The notes under the pieces: model-generated
Databases searched by the model: none
What the model was told of the DNA's origin: nothing
Seen by the model: only the letters and a program-made list of their open reading frames with translations
From: a virus
Virus record (IMG/VR): IMGVR_UViG_3300043775_004202
Span: 1-31,885 of that record
DNA length: 31,885 nucleotides
Reading direction: 5' to 3' (one strand)
In this document: positions 24,123-31,814 of the stretch, one piece after another
Position numbering within the stretch: the first letter of the stretch is position 1
Layout: each line of letters opens with the position of its first letter
Program-made: the position numbers and the translations under genes

Positions 24123-24497
24123 TTATATAAGCTTTGTAAGATTATCAGCGCTCATCTCCGCAGCAATTAATATGTGTCTTAGTGCTGAAAAAGCGGCATT
24201 TGCTTCTTCGTCATCTATAACACCTTCACGACGTGAATCATCAAGCAAATCAAAAGCATTATTAATGTATGATTTAATAAAATTTAAAGAATCTTTTTCA
24301 ATTTTATCCTTATATATTTTTGCTTCTTCGCGACACAATGCTTTGTAATTTTTACTCGCTGCATCTATTTCTTCATTTATAATCCGCAGACGGAAAGACT
24401 TAATATATTCATCTTCACAAAGCGTATAGTACTGGTTGAGTTGACGCTCGAAATCATCAAACACTCTCGTCTGGATGATTTCTGCTGATAGCTTCAT
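24123..24497 (-). CDS. Hypothetical helical protein
   Basis: The product is 124 residues, almost entirely helical and charged. IIQTRVFDDFERQLNQYYTL begins a long coiled-coil-like region, and a later acidic DDSRREGVIDDEEANAAF segment is followed by a final helix. No motif I recognise. Its start overlaps the stop of the upstream 105-residue gene by one base, so the two are co-translated. Its stop lies one base from the converging sulfotransferase stop. A structural or regulatory partner of its neighbour is plausible. Confidence 0.6.
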   Translation of the reverse strand: MKLSAEIIQTRVFDDFERQLNQYYTLCEDEYIKSFRLRIINEEIDAASKNYKALCREEAKIYKDKIEKDSLNFIKSYINNAFDLLDDSRREGVIDDEEANAAFSALRHILIAAEMSADNLTKLI

Positions 24498-24814
24498 TAC
24501 TTAAATTTTTTTTGCAATCTATTATTTGCTCGTATTTCTTTAAAGACGAGCTCGCGCATGGTACTATCTTTAACCATAGTATTGATAAGCTCTATTATTA
24601 ATACAGCTGCCATACGTGCCTTAAATGGTGTATCTATAAAAGGTAACCGTATCCAGTCTTTAATTGAGGTTTTTGCTACCTCTTGATTGTTTTGACTTTG
24701 AAACTGTGTTGTTAGTGGCTTACTTTGCACTACAGCGGGCGATCCCGTAGCCGACGGTGCCACTGGCATTTGTGATATATATGCGTCTGCAAGTAGTCTA
24801 CTATCCTTTGTCAT
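24497..24814 (-). CDS. Hypothetical protein with Ser/Gln/Pro-rich N-terminus
   Basis: The product is 105 residues. Residues 1-48 are low complexity and probably disordered (MPVAPSATGSPAVVQSKPLT). Residues 50-105 form two or three helices (TPFKARMAAVLIIELINTMV, then a basic LQKKFK end). I do not recognise the family. A late-type box 5 bases before the ATG shares the 14-base string AAATAATTAGACAT with the upstream region of the gene at 31359, so both are probably expressed together late in infection. Confidence 0.6.
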   Translation of the reverse strand: MTKDSRLLADAYISQMPVAPSATGSPAVVQSKPLTTQFQSQNNQEVAKTSIKDWIRLPFIDTPFKARMAAVLIIELINTMVKDSTMRELVFKEIRANNRLQKKFK

Positions 24815-24819
24815 ATGTC

Positions 24820-24832
24820 TAATTATTTAATA
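24820..24832 (-). promoter_or_regulatory. Late promoter-like box on the minus strand
   Basis: ATTAAATA on the minus strand (24831 to 24824) predicts a transcription start near 24818, four bases before the ATG at 24814. The extended string AAATAATTAGACAT recurs at 31347-31360. Confidence 0.5.
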
Positions 24833-24902
24833 AAAAGTATTTAAGATCTATATAACTGTACCTTGCAATTAATATTATTGGCGTGTATAATTTTATTAAT
24901 GT

Positions 24903-26159
24903 ATGATACTTTATGATAAGGAAGAAGGTAAAAATACTTACTTTAATTTTTTACATAAAAAAAATAGAGTTGTTAATGGTATAAATAGATGTGACAGTTA
25001 CTTTATACCTCACAGGAACCACATAGAGGTAGATGATATTGTTAATTTACCGGTAGTGGATAAAGTACCATTATATACGAAGTATATATACCAAATTCCT
25101 TTTAGATTTTATAGAATAAAATCACTACCTGTTTCACATATAACATCACTTCTTACATCACTTCTCGACACAGGTAATTTAATTAACGACATCAATACCG
25201 GTACATGCATGTTAATATTTGATGAACATGCACATCCATGTGTACTCACAGATGATATAATAATGCGAATCGATGTATGTCTTAGACATATTGGTATAAG
25301 AAAGCATGTATATATATTAACATGCAATAAACATAATAATAACAAGCACGGGAAAATGTTTAAGACAATATATTGTGAATATTATGAAATTATAGCAAAA
25401 AGCTTGCAGCACAAATATGTAAGTTGCAATGAAATACAAGCCGATAAGAAGCGATTTTTATGCTTAAATCTAAGACAAAGAATGCATAGGTATTTTTTAC
25501 TTTACAATTTGTGTAATATACATAATTTTAAAAAAAATTCAATTCTCAGTATTAAACCGCTTACGTTTAGCTGGCTGCATAGTCAGCCGGAATACGGAAT
25601 GTTTAAGAATGAATTTAGTACAAAGAGCAGTCTTGTACAGTTTATGAAACAATTACCCCTTACAACGGGGTATGATAGTACTGATGGTCCTTGTAAATTA
25701 AAAGGCGAGCGAGGTAACGTTTACGGTGATGTGTTGTTAGAAACGTTATATTCTAACAGCTCTATTTTTATAGTTACTGAAAAAGAGTATAAATATAAAG
25801 AAAAATTTCTCTTTGTTACTGAAAAAACCTTTAAACCTATACGAGCTAAAATGCCGTTTATAATTTACGGGCAACCAGGAATATGTAAACACTTGCAAGA
25901 ATTAGGATACATGACCTTCGATACTATTTGGAGCGAAGAATATGATACTATATATGATCCTGTGAAGCGATGTAAAAAAATTGTTGAGCTCATTACCCAT
26001 CTTAATAAGATGAGCAATCGCGATTTTAATATCATCTTACAAAAAAGTGTAGAAATTACCGATCATAATTACGCCAACATGTATAAACGTATACCTACGC
26101 TTTCTCTCACTAGTGCAATTAATGAGTTTTTTAAGTACCCAGTACAGTACCATGAGTAA
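24903..26159 (+). CDS. Glycosyltransferase (exostosin/fucosyltransferase-like)
   Basis: The product is 418 residues. The C-terminal half carries a donor-site pattern common in phage and marine bacterial glycosyltransferases: RFLCLNLRQRMHRYFLLYNL at about 184-203, then FVTEKTFKPIRAKMPFIIYG at 304-323, followed by QPGICKHLQELGYMTFD. The EKTFKP and GxPG strings are characteristic of GT-B enzymes related to GT10 and exostosin-like families. Many Cys and His residues lie in the N-terminal half, which is unassigned. The product probably adds a sugar to a host or virion glycan. The next gene starts within its last eight bases, so the two glycosyltransferases are coupled. Confidence 0.75.
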   Translation: MILYDKEEGKNTYFNFLHKKNRVVNGINRCDSYFIPHRNHIEVDDIVNLPVVDKVPLYTKYIYQIPFRFYRIKSLPVSHITSLLTSLLDTGNLINDINTGTCMLIFDEHAHPCVLTDDIIMRIDVCLRHIGIRKHVYILTCNKHNNNKHGKMFKTIYCEYYEIIAKSLQHKYVSCNEIQADKKRFLCLNLRQRMHRYFLLYNLCNIHNFKKNSILSIKPLTFSWLHSQPEYGMFKNEFSTKSSLVQFMKQLPLTTGYDSTDGPCKLKGERGNVYGDVLLETLYSNSSIFIVTEKEYKYKEKFLFVTEKTFKPIRAKMPFIIYGQPGICKHLQELGYMTFDTIWSEEYDTIYDPVKRCKKIVELITHLNKMSNRDFNIILQKSVEITDHNYANMYKRIPTLSLTSAINEFFKYPVQYHE

Positions 26160-27051
26160 AAATTTACCTTTACATATAAGACAGTTAACATGGTCAAAAG
26201 AAATGAAAAATGTACATTTCGGGCTTCGTAATTTCGGCGACGCAGATTGTGCTTTTACGGGTAAGAGTGTTGTTGACAACGCCTTCTTTATACAAAATAC
26301 CCCGTATAATGTTTACCGTCTTATTGCAAAAGTACTACCATCATTATCACACTATTGTGAAAATTCACATGCGAATATTATATTAGGTAACTACCCGCAA
26401 CTAAACAATATCTTTGCTGAATATCTTACACTTTTAAACATACATAATATCACTTGTTATAATATTTGCGATGTACAGTATATTAATAATCTTCAGCAAT
26501 TTCCTTATAATGCATTACCCCCTGGCCCAGGAAGCGCACTCACATATGATTGGATTACTAAATACAGAAAATTAATCACAGCCCCCAGCGAGTATAAAAA
26601 AATAGTAATAGTTCGGCAAAATTTAAGAAATATGCCTGCAAATATTTTATACTTTCTCATATCTGAGGGATTTAAACTTATTACGCTTGAGACTATGTCC
26701 GTTCAAGAACAAATTAACTTGTTTGCTGGCGCAAATCAAATCGTCGGTGTCCAGGGCGCCGGGCTTGGTAATACAGTATATTGTACAGGTGGCTGCAAGA
26801 TTCTTGAAATTTCTGCGGGGTTCGATATTGATCTATACACTAGCCTTACCAATCATATTAACAACACTCTACAGCTAAATCCCACAATATACCATTACAA
26901 AGTTGATAGAGATGAAGTGATTGAAGATCAAACTTTTAGAAAACGCTACACAAAAAAAATACGAAAAGAAATGTTTTTTGATCAGCCAGTAAGGTTAAGC
27001 TACGATCGTTTTATAAAACATTATAACCATTTTTTTAACAATGGTAATTGA
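26152..27051 (+). CDS. GT61-like glycosyltransferase
   Basis: The product is 299 residues from the ATG at 26152, which overlaps the previous stop (ATGAGTAA); an in-frame ATG at 26113 would add 13 residues. The C-terminal half matches the DUF563/GT61 family: IVIVRQNLRNMPANILYFLI, the LETMSVQEQINLFAGANQIV segment and VGVQGAGLGNTVYCTGG. GT61 enzymes usually have His in a GxHGAGL motif; here it is Gln201. That could alter catalysis or substrate choice. It would act on a glycan together with the upstream enzyme. The stop overlaps the converging gene by 17 bases. Confidence 0.78.
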   Translation: MSKNLPLHIRQLTWSKEMKNVHFGLRNFGDADCAFTGKSVVDNAFFIQNTPYNVYRLIAKVLPSLSHYCENSHANIILGNYPQLNNIFAEYLTLLNIHNITCYNICDVQYINNLQQFPYNALPPGPGSALTYDWITKYRKLITAPSEYKKIVIVRQNLRNMPANILYFLISEGFKLITLETMSVQEQINLFAGANQIVGVQGAGLGNTVYCTGGCKILEISAGFDIDLYTSLTNHINNTLQLNPTIYHYKVDRDEVIEDQTFRKRYTKKIRKEMFFDQPVRLSYDRFIKHYNHFFNNGN

Positions 27052-28069
27052 GATAGCGTTGAGCAGCTTTAGCAGTATTATTCCCTTTATTCTTTTGTTT
27101 TGATTTAAGGGAACGTGCTTTGGAACAGGTCATTTTACCTTTAACCTGTCTCTTTAATATGCCAGGTCGAACTGGATCGTGAACAGATTTCTCTTTTAAG
27201 CAGTAATCTCTAAATGTACCTATAGTACTCTCTGATGTGCGTTCCTTTGATTTAAGCTCAGCCATAGACATTTTTGAATTACCGAGTTGTTTCTTTTGAA
27301 GATTTTGTGATGATTTCGGGATCTCAACACCTATACCATATTTCTTAGGATCGAGCCCGTGCTGCTTAACGATTCGTTCTATCTCACTCTTAATCTCACT
27401 TTTACGCTCCTCATCTCCGGAAGCTATATGAAGTTGAGCTAACCACCCCGCAAGTTCCTTTTCATACGGCTTAAGCTCTTTAGCATGCAATATTTCAGAT
27501 ATAGGAAGTACAGGCTCACTTTCTGCACGTTGAAAAAATATGTTATTTTCCAATACTTTGGGATATAATTTCTGTAAAAACGGTACAGTTAATTTTGTTA
27601 CTATTTGCTTATTAAAATGCCACATAGCAAACACTGCCGTATAAATGCTATTAATGTACCACGTTCTACCGTAGCGTGTAGTATCGTAGCGAGCTAGAGG
27701 TACTGTAACAATATTAGGATATTTTTGCAATAGTTGCTCAAATTCTTTTTGTTTTTTAGGGTTGTGGAAATATATATCAATATTCCATTTCTGCTTAGCC
27801 TGCCTATATGTAAGCTCATCCTCATCACGCAGAATATCAATTATGCTAGCATGTGCTAGCATCTTACCATCGGGTAATATTGTAGGAGCAAATATCGTAA
27901 CTTCGCCGCATTGGAATGGTAATTCCTTCGAGTTATTTGGCTCTGGCCAAAAACCTACATCATTAGTGTGAAAGAAGGTTATAGGGTTATAGAGATTGTC
28001 AATAGTAAGTTCATAGACAGTACCATTAATATCAGCATCAAGATAATCTGGAGATTCTTTTACAAACAT
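27035..28069 (-). CDS. Hypothetical protein with highly basic C-terminus
   Basis: The product is 344 residues. The N-terminal 200 residues are mixed alpha/beta and rich in aromatic and Pro residues (FFHTNDVGFWPEPNNSKELP), with a DTTRYGRTWYINSIYTAVFA segment and a helical part. A coiled-coil-like stretch (about 205-245) leads to a Lys/Arg-rich, probably disordered tail (GILKRQVKGKMTCSKARSLK) fit for binding nucleic acid or an acidic partner. I cannot name a family. A double late-type box precedes it, so it is probably a late, perhaps virion-associated product. Confidence 0.6.
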   Translation of the reverse strand: MFVKESPDYLDADINGTVYELTIDNLYNPITFFHTNDVGFWPEPNNSKELPFQCGEVTIFAPTILPDGKMLAHASIIDILRDEDELTYRQAKQKWNIDIYFHNPKKQKEFEQLLQKYPNIVTVPLARYDTTRYGRTWYINSIYTAVFAMWHFNKQIVTKLTVPFLQKLYPKVLENNIFFQRAESEPVLPISEILHAKELKPYEKELAGWLAQLHIASGDEERKSEIKSEIERIVKQHGLDPKKYGIGVEIPKSSQNLQKKQLGNSKMSMAELKSKERTSESTIGTFRDYCLKEKSVHDPVRPGILKRQVKGKMTCSKARSLKSKQKNKGNNTAKAAQRYLNYHC

Positions 28070-28076
28070 TATAGAT

Positions 28077-28092
28077 TATTTATTATTTATTA
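28077..28092 (-). promoter_or_regulatory. Double late promoter-like box on the minus strand
   Basis: Two AATAAATA copies on the minus strand (28091-28084 and 28084-28077) overlap by one base. The proximal copy predicts a start near 28071, two bases before the ATG of the gene at 28069. The boxes overlap the stop codon of the adhesin gene upstream. Confidence 0.5.
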
Positions 28093-29919
28093 TGTTAGTA
28101 TATAAGGGGTGTTCTTGTATGGGTGATCTATTGGTAGTTTTGATTGTATACCCCATTTCCATGCCAAATAGCCTTCTACTCTAGTTCTATCTAATGTTGT
28201 GTTACTACCCATGCCAATAACTTCAGCCATTGCTCCAATTGGGAATGCAAATTCAGATCTATTTGTAAACATTCTAAACTGAGCACCATTTAAGTTCAAG
28301 GGTTCTGTATTACTTCTACTTGCTTTAAAGACGCCATTTAAATATATCGAATCTATATTATTAATTGTATCAAAAGACACTTCAAACATTTGATATTCTC
28401 CTGAAAGATCCACACTGCCATATAACAATCTTTTACGAACCGTAGCACATCTTGTAATAGCACCATGGAATTGATTTACATTAAAACTATTCAATTGCCA
28501 AGTGTCACACTCTCTGCTAGCGTCTCCTGGGACATGGACCGATAAGAGAGAATCTGCTGAATCATTTACCCCGCCGACATCAACCTGTGCCACCACAAAC
28601 CATGTCAAGTTTATGTTAGGTATAGTCATACCTATTCTTCTAAGAAATTGACCCTGGGTTCCAAAATTAACAACATTTAATCCATTATGTGTTCTATTGT
28701 ATGTTGGAGCTTTAGCTAAAGTTCCATTATAACTCATGTTATTTCCGTATGGTGTTTTATCTAACCATGTAATAACACTTTGACCTGATTTTACAATTGT
28801 AGACTCATCACTGGCATCATACCAACCATAGAATGTTGCCACAGTTTCTACTGACGTATCATTGATTGTGACACTTACTGTTTGTCCAGCGGATGTAATA
28901 GTCATCGTCTCTGTACCTTCTGTTACAGAATCTGCTGTAATGTTTATTGTAATGTTTGCTGTATTACCATTAACAGTGAAGTTTCCTGATAAAGATGCAC
29001 CATCTATATCGTTAGTTGATACACCGGTGATAATATAAGGCACAGTTGAGCCGTCAGGTACATTAGTTGTTGTGAGGGTAAATGTAACAGAACCACCTTC
29101 ATTTACTGAATTAACATTAGAGACTAATGCATACGTTGGCGGCGAAACTGACGTATCATTGATTGTAACACTCACTGTTTGACTAGCAGCCTCTACCGTT
29201 AAGGTCTCAACACCCTCTGTTGTAAGATCTTGTGTAATGTTTATAGTAATGCTCGCAGTATTATTATTAACAACAAAATTACCAGCTAATGATGCACCTC
29301 CAATATCAGAGGATGTTACACCTGTAATTATATACAGTATATTAGTACCATTTGAGACATTAGTTGTTGTGAGGGTAAATGTAACAGAGTCCCCTTCATT
29401 TACAGAATTAACATTTGAGCTTAGTACGTAAGTCGGTGGCGATAACGACGTATCATTGATTGTAACGCTTGCTGTTTGTCCAGCAGATGTTATAGTCATT
29501 GTCTCCGTACCTTCTGTTGTAAGATCTTCAGTAATGTTAAAGGTAACACTAGCTGTACCATTATTAATTGTAAAGTCGCCAGTTAAGCTTGCGCCTCCAA
29601 TATCTGCAGTAGATACCCCGGTGATAATATATGGGATTATTATTCCATCAGCTACAAGAGTAGTGGTTAAGGTGAAGGTAACAGAGCCCCCTTCATTTAT
29701 CGATGATACAGAGCTAGTTAATTCGTATGTCGGTAGAATTGGTGCCTCAGTTGTGGTACTAGTAGCTTGAGGGTTGTATCTAGTCATAACTTCCTCATAA
29801 TTACCAAGTCTTGTTGTAATCTCCGGTGGTGTCTGAGGTGCTGATCGCCTTACCGGAAGAGTAATTTCAAGTGCACCGCTAGTCGATCTCCCACGCCCTA
29901 CAATTATACCACGTCTCAT
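28090..29919 (-). CDS. Large adhesin with three Calx-beta-like repeats and a LamG-like domain
   Basis: The product is 609 residues. The N-terminal 62 residues are a virion-anchor-like segment (TTRLGNYEEVMTRYNPQATS). Three 99-residue beta-sandwich repeats follow at 63-161, 162-260 and 261-357. Each begins with PTYxL, has an INEGGSVTFTLTTT-like strand and ends VTINDTS, as in Calx-beta-type domains. The C-terminal half starts FYGWYDASD and contains a concanavalin/LamG-like fold, closing with EGYLAWKWGIQSKLPIDHPY, a segment frequent in phage tail-fibre C-termini. It probably binds a surface glycan at the host. No signal peptide, consistent with a virion protein. Confidence 0.8.
   Translation of the reverse strand: MRRGIIVGRGRSTSGALEITLPVRRSAPQTPPEITTRLGNYEEVMTRYNPQATSTTTEAPILPTYELTSSVSSINEGGSVTFTLTTTLVADGIIIPYIITGVSTADIGGASLTGDFTINNGTASVTFNITEDLTTEGTETMTITSAGQTASVTINDTSLSPPTYVLSSNVNSVNEGDSVTFTLTTTNVSNGTNILYIITGVTSSDIGGASLAGNFVVNNNTASITINITQDLTTEGVETLTVEAASQTVSVTINDTSVSPPTYALVSNVNSVNEGGSVTFTLTTTNVPDGSTVPYIITGVSTNDIDGASLSGNFTVNGNTANITINITADSVTEGTETMTITSAGQTVSVTINDTSVETVATFYGWYDASDESTIVKSGQSVITWLDKTPYGNNMSYNGTLAKAPTYNRTHNGLNVVNFGTQGQFLRRIGMTIPNINLTWFVVAQVDVGGVNDSADSLLSVHVPGDASRECDTWQLNSFNVNQFHGAITRCATVRKRLLYGSVDLSGEYQMFEVSFDTINNIDSIYLNGVFKASRSNTEPLNLNGAQFRMFTNRSEFAFPIGAMAEVIGMGSNTTLDRTRVEGYLAWKWGIQSKLPIDHPYKNTPYILT
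28849..29733 (-). repeat. Three 297-base coding repeats in the adhesin
   Basis: The units are in frame with a 297-base period and encode 99-residue Calx-beta-like domains. Repeats are similar but not identical, with divergence in loops (for example the segment just before each YIITGV strand), so they are older than the fibre-shaft repeat. Recombination could vary copy number. Confidence 0.88.
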
Positions 29920-29925
29920 ATAATA

Positions 29926-30276
29926 TTACTTATCATACCTACTCTTTAGCTTTTGATGCCATGCCTTCACATCTTTATCAATATTTGAATTTATATCTCT
30001 ATAACTGCCAAGATGACCAATGAGAAGATGACAATTCAAGCCGTACGACAAATTTTCACAAAGCGTAATGAGATTAGATGAATCTAACTCAAGATCTGGA
30101 CGTTTATGAAATGGTTGTTTATGGTGTACTTCGAGTTTTTTAGTCCCATTGCATACAGCGCATGTTGAATGGTTAGAGAGATGTTTCTTCCGTACTGCTG
30201 GCCATTGCGGAGAACGGCTTTGTTTTATACTAGCCTTTCCTAGTAAAATATCCTTAACTTTAGTAAGAGCTTGCAT
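29926..30276 (-). CDS. HNH endonuclease
   Basis: The product is 116 residues. The HNH motif runs from C39-x2-C42 through LEVHHKQPFHKRPDL (H51-H52), SSNLITLCE (N68, C73) to NCHLLIGHLG (C82-H83, H88). It therefore has a zinc-binding Cys set plus the H-N-H metal site. The N-terminus is basic (RSPQWPAVRKKHL). It could be a free-standing homing-type nuclease, or act in DNA processing or packaging as some phage HNH proteins do. Its start overlaps the stop of the upstream glycosyltransferase-like gene by 17 bases, unusual for a recently inserted homing gene. Confidence 0.86.
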   Translation of the reverse strand: MQALTKVKDILLGKASIKQSRSPQWPAVRKKHLSNHSTCAVCNGTKKLEVHHKQPFHKRPDLELDSSNLITLCENLSYGLNCHLLIGHLGSYRDINSNIDKDVKAWHQKLKSRYDK

Positions 30277-31264
30277 ATATAGTATTTAAGTGATTTTTAA
30301 AAATAATCTTATTATTAATTTTTATAAATGTCTTACCTATGTAAATTTGATTATACCACTTTGCTAAGTCCCAAAACGTGCTAGGTATATCTTCTACCAT
30401 ATTCGTTCTCGAGAGAATAAGCATATCAATTATACCTTCAATGACCGCGTCCTTTGTAATGTAATTCAATGGAAATAGTGTCTTAGGCTGCATGGTGTAC
30501 ACTTTGCGCTGCTGTATAAAGTCTGAAGCATTAGAGCAGAGATCATTATATGATGTGAAAAATTCAGGGTAGTATTCTTTTGGTCTATATATAACGTTAT
30601 CTAACGTATTAAGACTTTGCTCAAATCCATGGTCGCACGAGCATACAAAATATCTATTATCCTTATCTTCTGTTATTGTCATTAATAAGTTTTGTTTATT
30701 AATATTGTTAAGATTGCTATAATCTTTTTTTCTATTATAACAATCTGTAAACCTTCCATGATACCCTTTATCTTTATAATTGATATTATGTTCTCTAATA
30801 AACTCATACGCTTTTTTATAGATTTCACCCCTAAACAATAATTCACTTAATATACTGATAATATCGCAGTTATTGATAAAGTTTGGAAGTATGTGGCATG
30901 TATGTGTAATTATATTGTGTTTAAGTAACAGATCTTGGGTAACAAGTTCAATATGAAGAAGTTTATTAATACCACGATCAAAAATGGTCTTTTCCGTCTT
31001 CAGTACCGGGCTTCCAATAACTAAATCACTTTGCTCTTTTAATACCTTATACTCACAAGACGTTAGAAATGTTATATCTGTACTAGCAAAAATATCATAA
31101 AACTCACAGTCACAAAGATGACAAGGTTTCCAATGTACGAAAAACTTACAATTTAATGTCCGTGCAAAAAATATTCCACCTATTAGGTTAATTATTCTAT
31201 TACCGAGGCCACCCTTAGGACACATAATAATAGCTCTATCGCCCGGTGAAATACTATTAACCAT
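30260..31264 (-). CDS. Fucosyltransferase-like glycosyltransferase
   Basis: The product is 334 residues. PKGGLGNRIINLIGGIFFAR at about 16-35 matches the N-terminal GDP-sugar fold entry of alpha-1,2/alpha-1,6 and O-fucosyltransferases (GGLGNR type). H169-x-R171-x2-D174 in YHGRFTDCYN corresponds to the HxRxxD donor motif. YFVCSCDHGFEQ at about 204-216 fits the next strand, and DAVIEGIIDMLILSRTNMV near 268-286 is the typical LIDMLLLS-type helix. Donor GDP-fucose is the best guess but other GDP-sugars are possible. It is the third glycosyltransferase-like gene in 8 kb. Confidence 0.7.
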   Translation of the reverse strand: MVNSISPGDRAIIMCPKGGLGNRIINLIGGIFFARTLNCKFFVHWKPCHLCDCEFYDIFASTDITFLTSCEYKVLKEQSDLVIGSPVLKTEKTIFDRGINKLLHIELVTQDLLLKHNIITHTCHILPNFINNCDIISILSELLFRGEIYKKAYEFIREHNINYKDKGYHGRFTDCYNRKKDYSNLNNINKQNLLMTITEDKDNRYFVCSCDHGFEQSLNTLDNVIYRPKEYYPEFFTSYNDLCSNASDFIQQRKVYTMQPKTLFPLNYITKDAVIEGIIDMLILSRTNMVEDIPSTFWDLAKWYNQIYIGKTFIKINNKIIFKNHLNTIYASSY

Positions 31265-31285
31265 GTCGAAAGTATTTAATAATTT

Positions 31286-31334
31286 CGCTTATACACGCAA
31301 CTCCTGAAAGAGAGGCCCCGGCACGAAAGTTTTT
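31286..31334 (+). repeat. Direct element copy 1, upstream of the acidic gene
   Basis: It contains ATACACGC, then GCC-CC-GGC (31315-31322), A, and CGAAAGTTTTT. It matches copy 2 at 31776-31813 in order and spacing of these blocks, with a 16-base insertion between the first two. The GCC/GGC pair has too short a loop here to form a hairpin alone. It lies in the divergent region between two genes. Confidence 0.45.
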
Positions 31335-31343
31335 AGTCTAAAG

Positions 31344-31353
31344 CATAAATAAT
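31344..31353 (+). promoter_or_regulatory. Late promoter-like box within an inverted repeat
   Basis: CATAAATA (31344-31351) predicts a transcript start at 31357, two bases before the ATG. The box lies between GTCTAA (31336-31341) and TTAGAC (31353-31358), a perfect six-base inverted repeat that could be an operator. Confidence 0.5.
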
Positions 31354-31358
31354 TAGAC

Positions 31359-31775
31359 ATGAGAAACAAAGATACGGTTATATTAGAAGGACTATACTCA
31401 AAGAAAGTATTAAGCGAAAGAACATATGGAGCTGATTTTAGTGGTGAAGAAGAATCATTTAATACTACAATAGATGGTGCCGAATACGAGGCAGCTTTTG
31501 ATTGGGAAGCTACCGGTCATCAGGATACCGGTGATTACGATACACCACCCTCTGGTGATATCGATAAGTTAAATATAGCGCTTTATTTCCTTGTAAAATA
31601 CCTACAGGATGGTAATGTAGAGGTAATACATAATACACTTTCAAATTCTGATTATGAGATAAAGGATTTACGTCGGATAAACCCGGAAGAGTTTAAGAAG
31701 TGGAGCAGTATTATAGAGGATCATTTCTACAATAGCCATGATTGGGATAGCGAAGACTGGTCATCTGGTGACTAG
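31359..31775 (+). CDS. Acidic hypothetical protein
   Basis: The product is 138 residues and strongly acidic, with Asp/Glu/Ser/Trp-rich ends (WDSEDWSSGD at the C-terminus and GADFSGEEESFN near residue 24). A helical middle contains DKLNIALYFLVKYLQDGNVE. Acidity and size recall DNA-mimic inhibitors of host nucleases or restriction enzymes; this is only a guess. It is a single gene flanked by two direct copies of a short element and has a late-type box at its start, so it looks like an independent cassette. Confidence 0.6.
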   Translation: MRNKDTVILEGLYSKKVLSERTYGADFSGEEESFNTTIDGAEYEAAFDWEATGHQDTGDYDTPPSGDIDKLNIALYFLVKYLQDGNVEVIHNTLSNSDYEIKDLRRINPEEFKKWSSIIEDHFYNSHDWDSEDWSSGD

Positions 31776-31813
31776 CGCATATACACGCCGCCGTAGGCCC
31801 GAAAGTTTTTTTT
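31776..31813 (+). repeat. Direct element copy 2, downstream of the acidic gene
   Basis: It begins right after the TAG stop with CGC, ATACACGC, GCC-GTA-GGC (31790-31798), C, and CGAAAG followed by eight T. The GCC/GGC pair can form a minimal hairpin, so this copy may also work as a weak terminator. The shared block order with copy 1 is the main evidence. Confidence 0.45.
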
Positions 31814-31814
31814 A

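Noticed and set aside
28849-29770. Plus-strand open frames opposite the adhesin (for example 29237-29431 and 29456-29770)
   Set aside because: They mirror the Calx-beta-like repeats and have no start context; the minus strand encodes coherent domains.
31300-31334. Hammerhead ribozyme, suggested by CTGAAAGA followed by CGAAAG
   Set aside because: The core CTGANGA is not matched (one extra base), stem II has no usable loop, and copy 2 at 31776 lacks the first core strand altogether.
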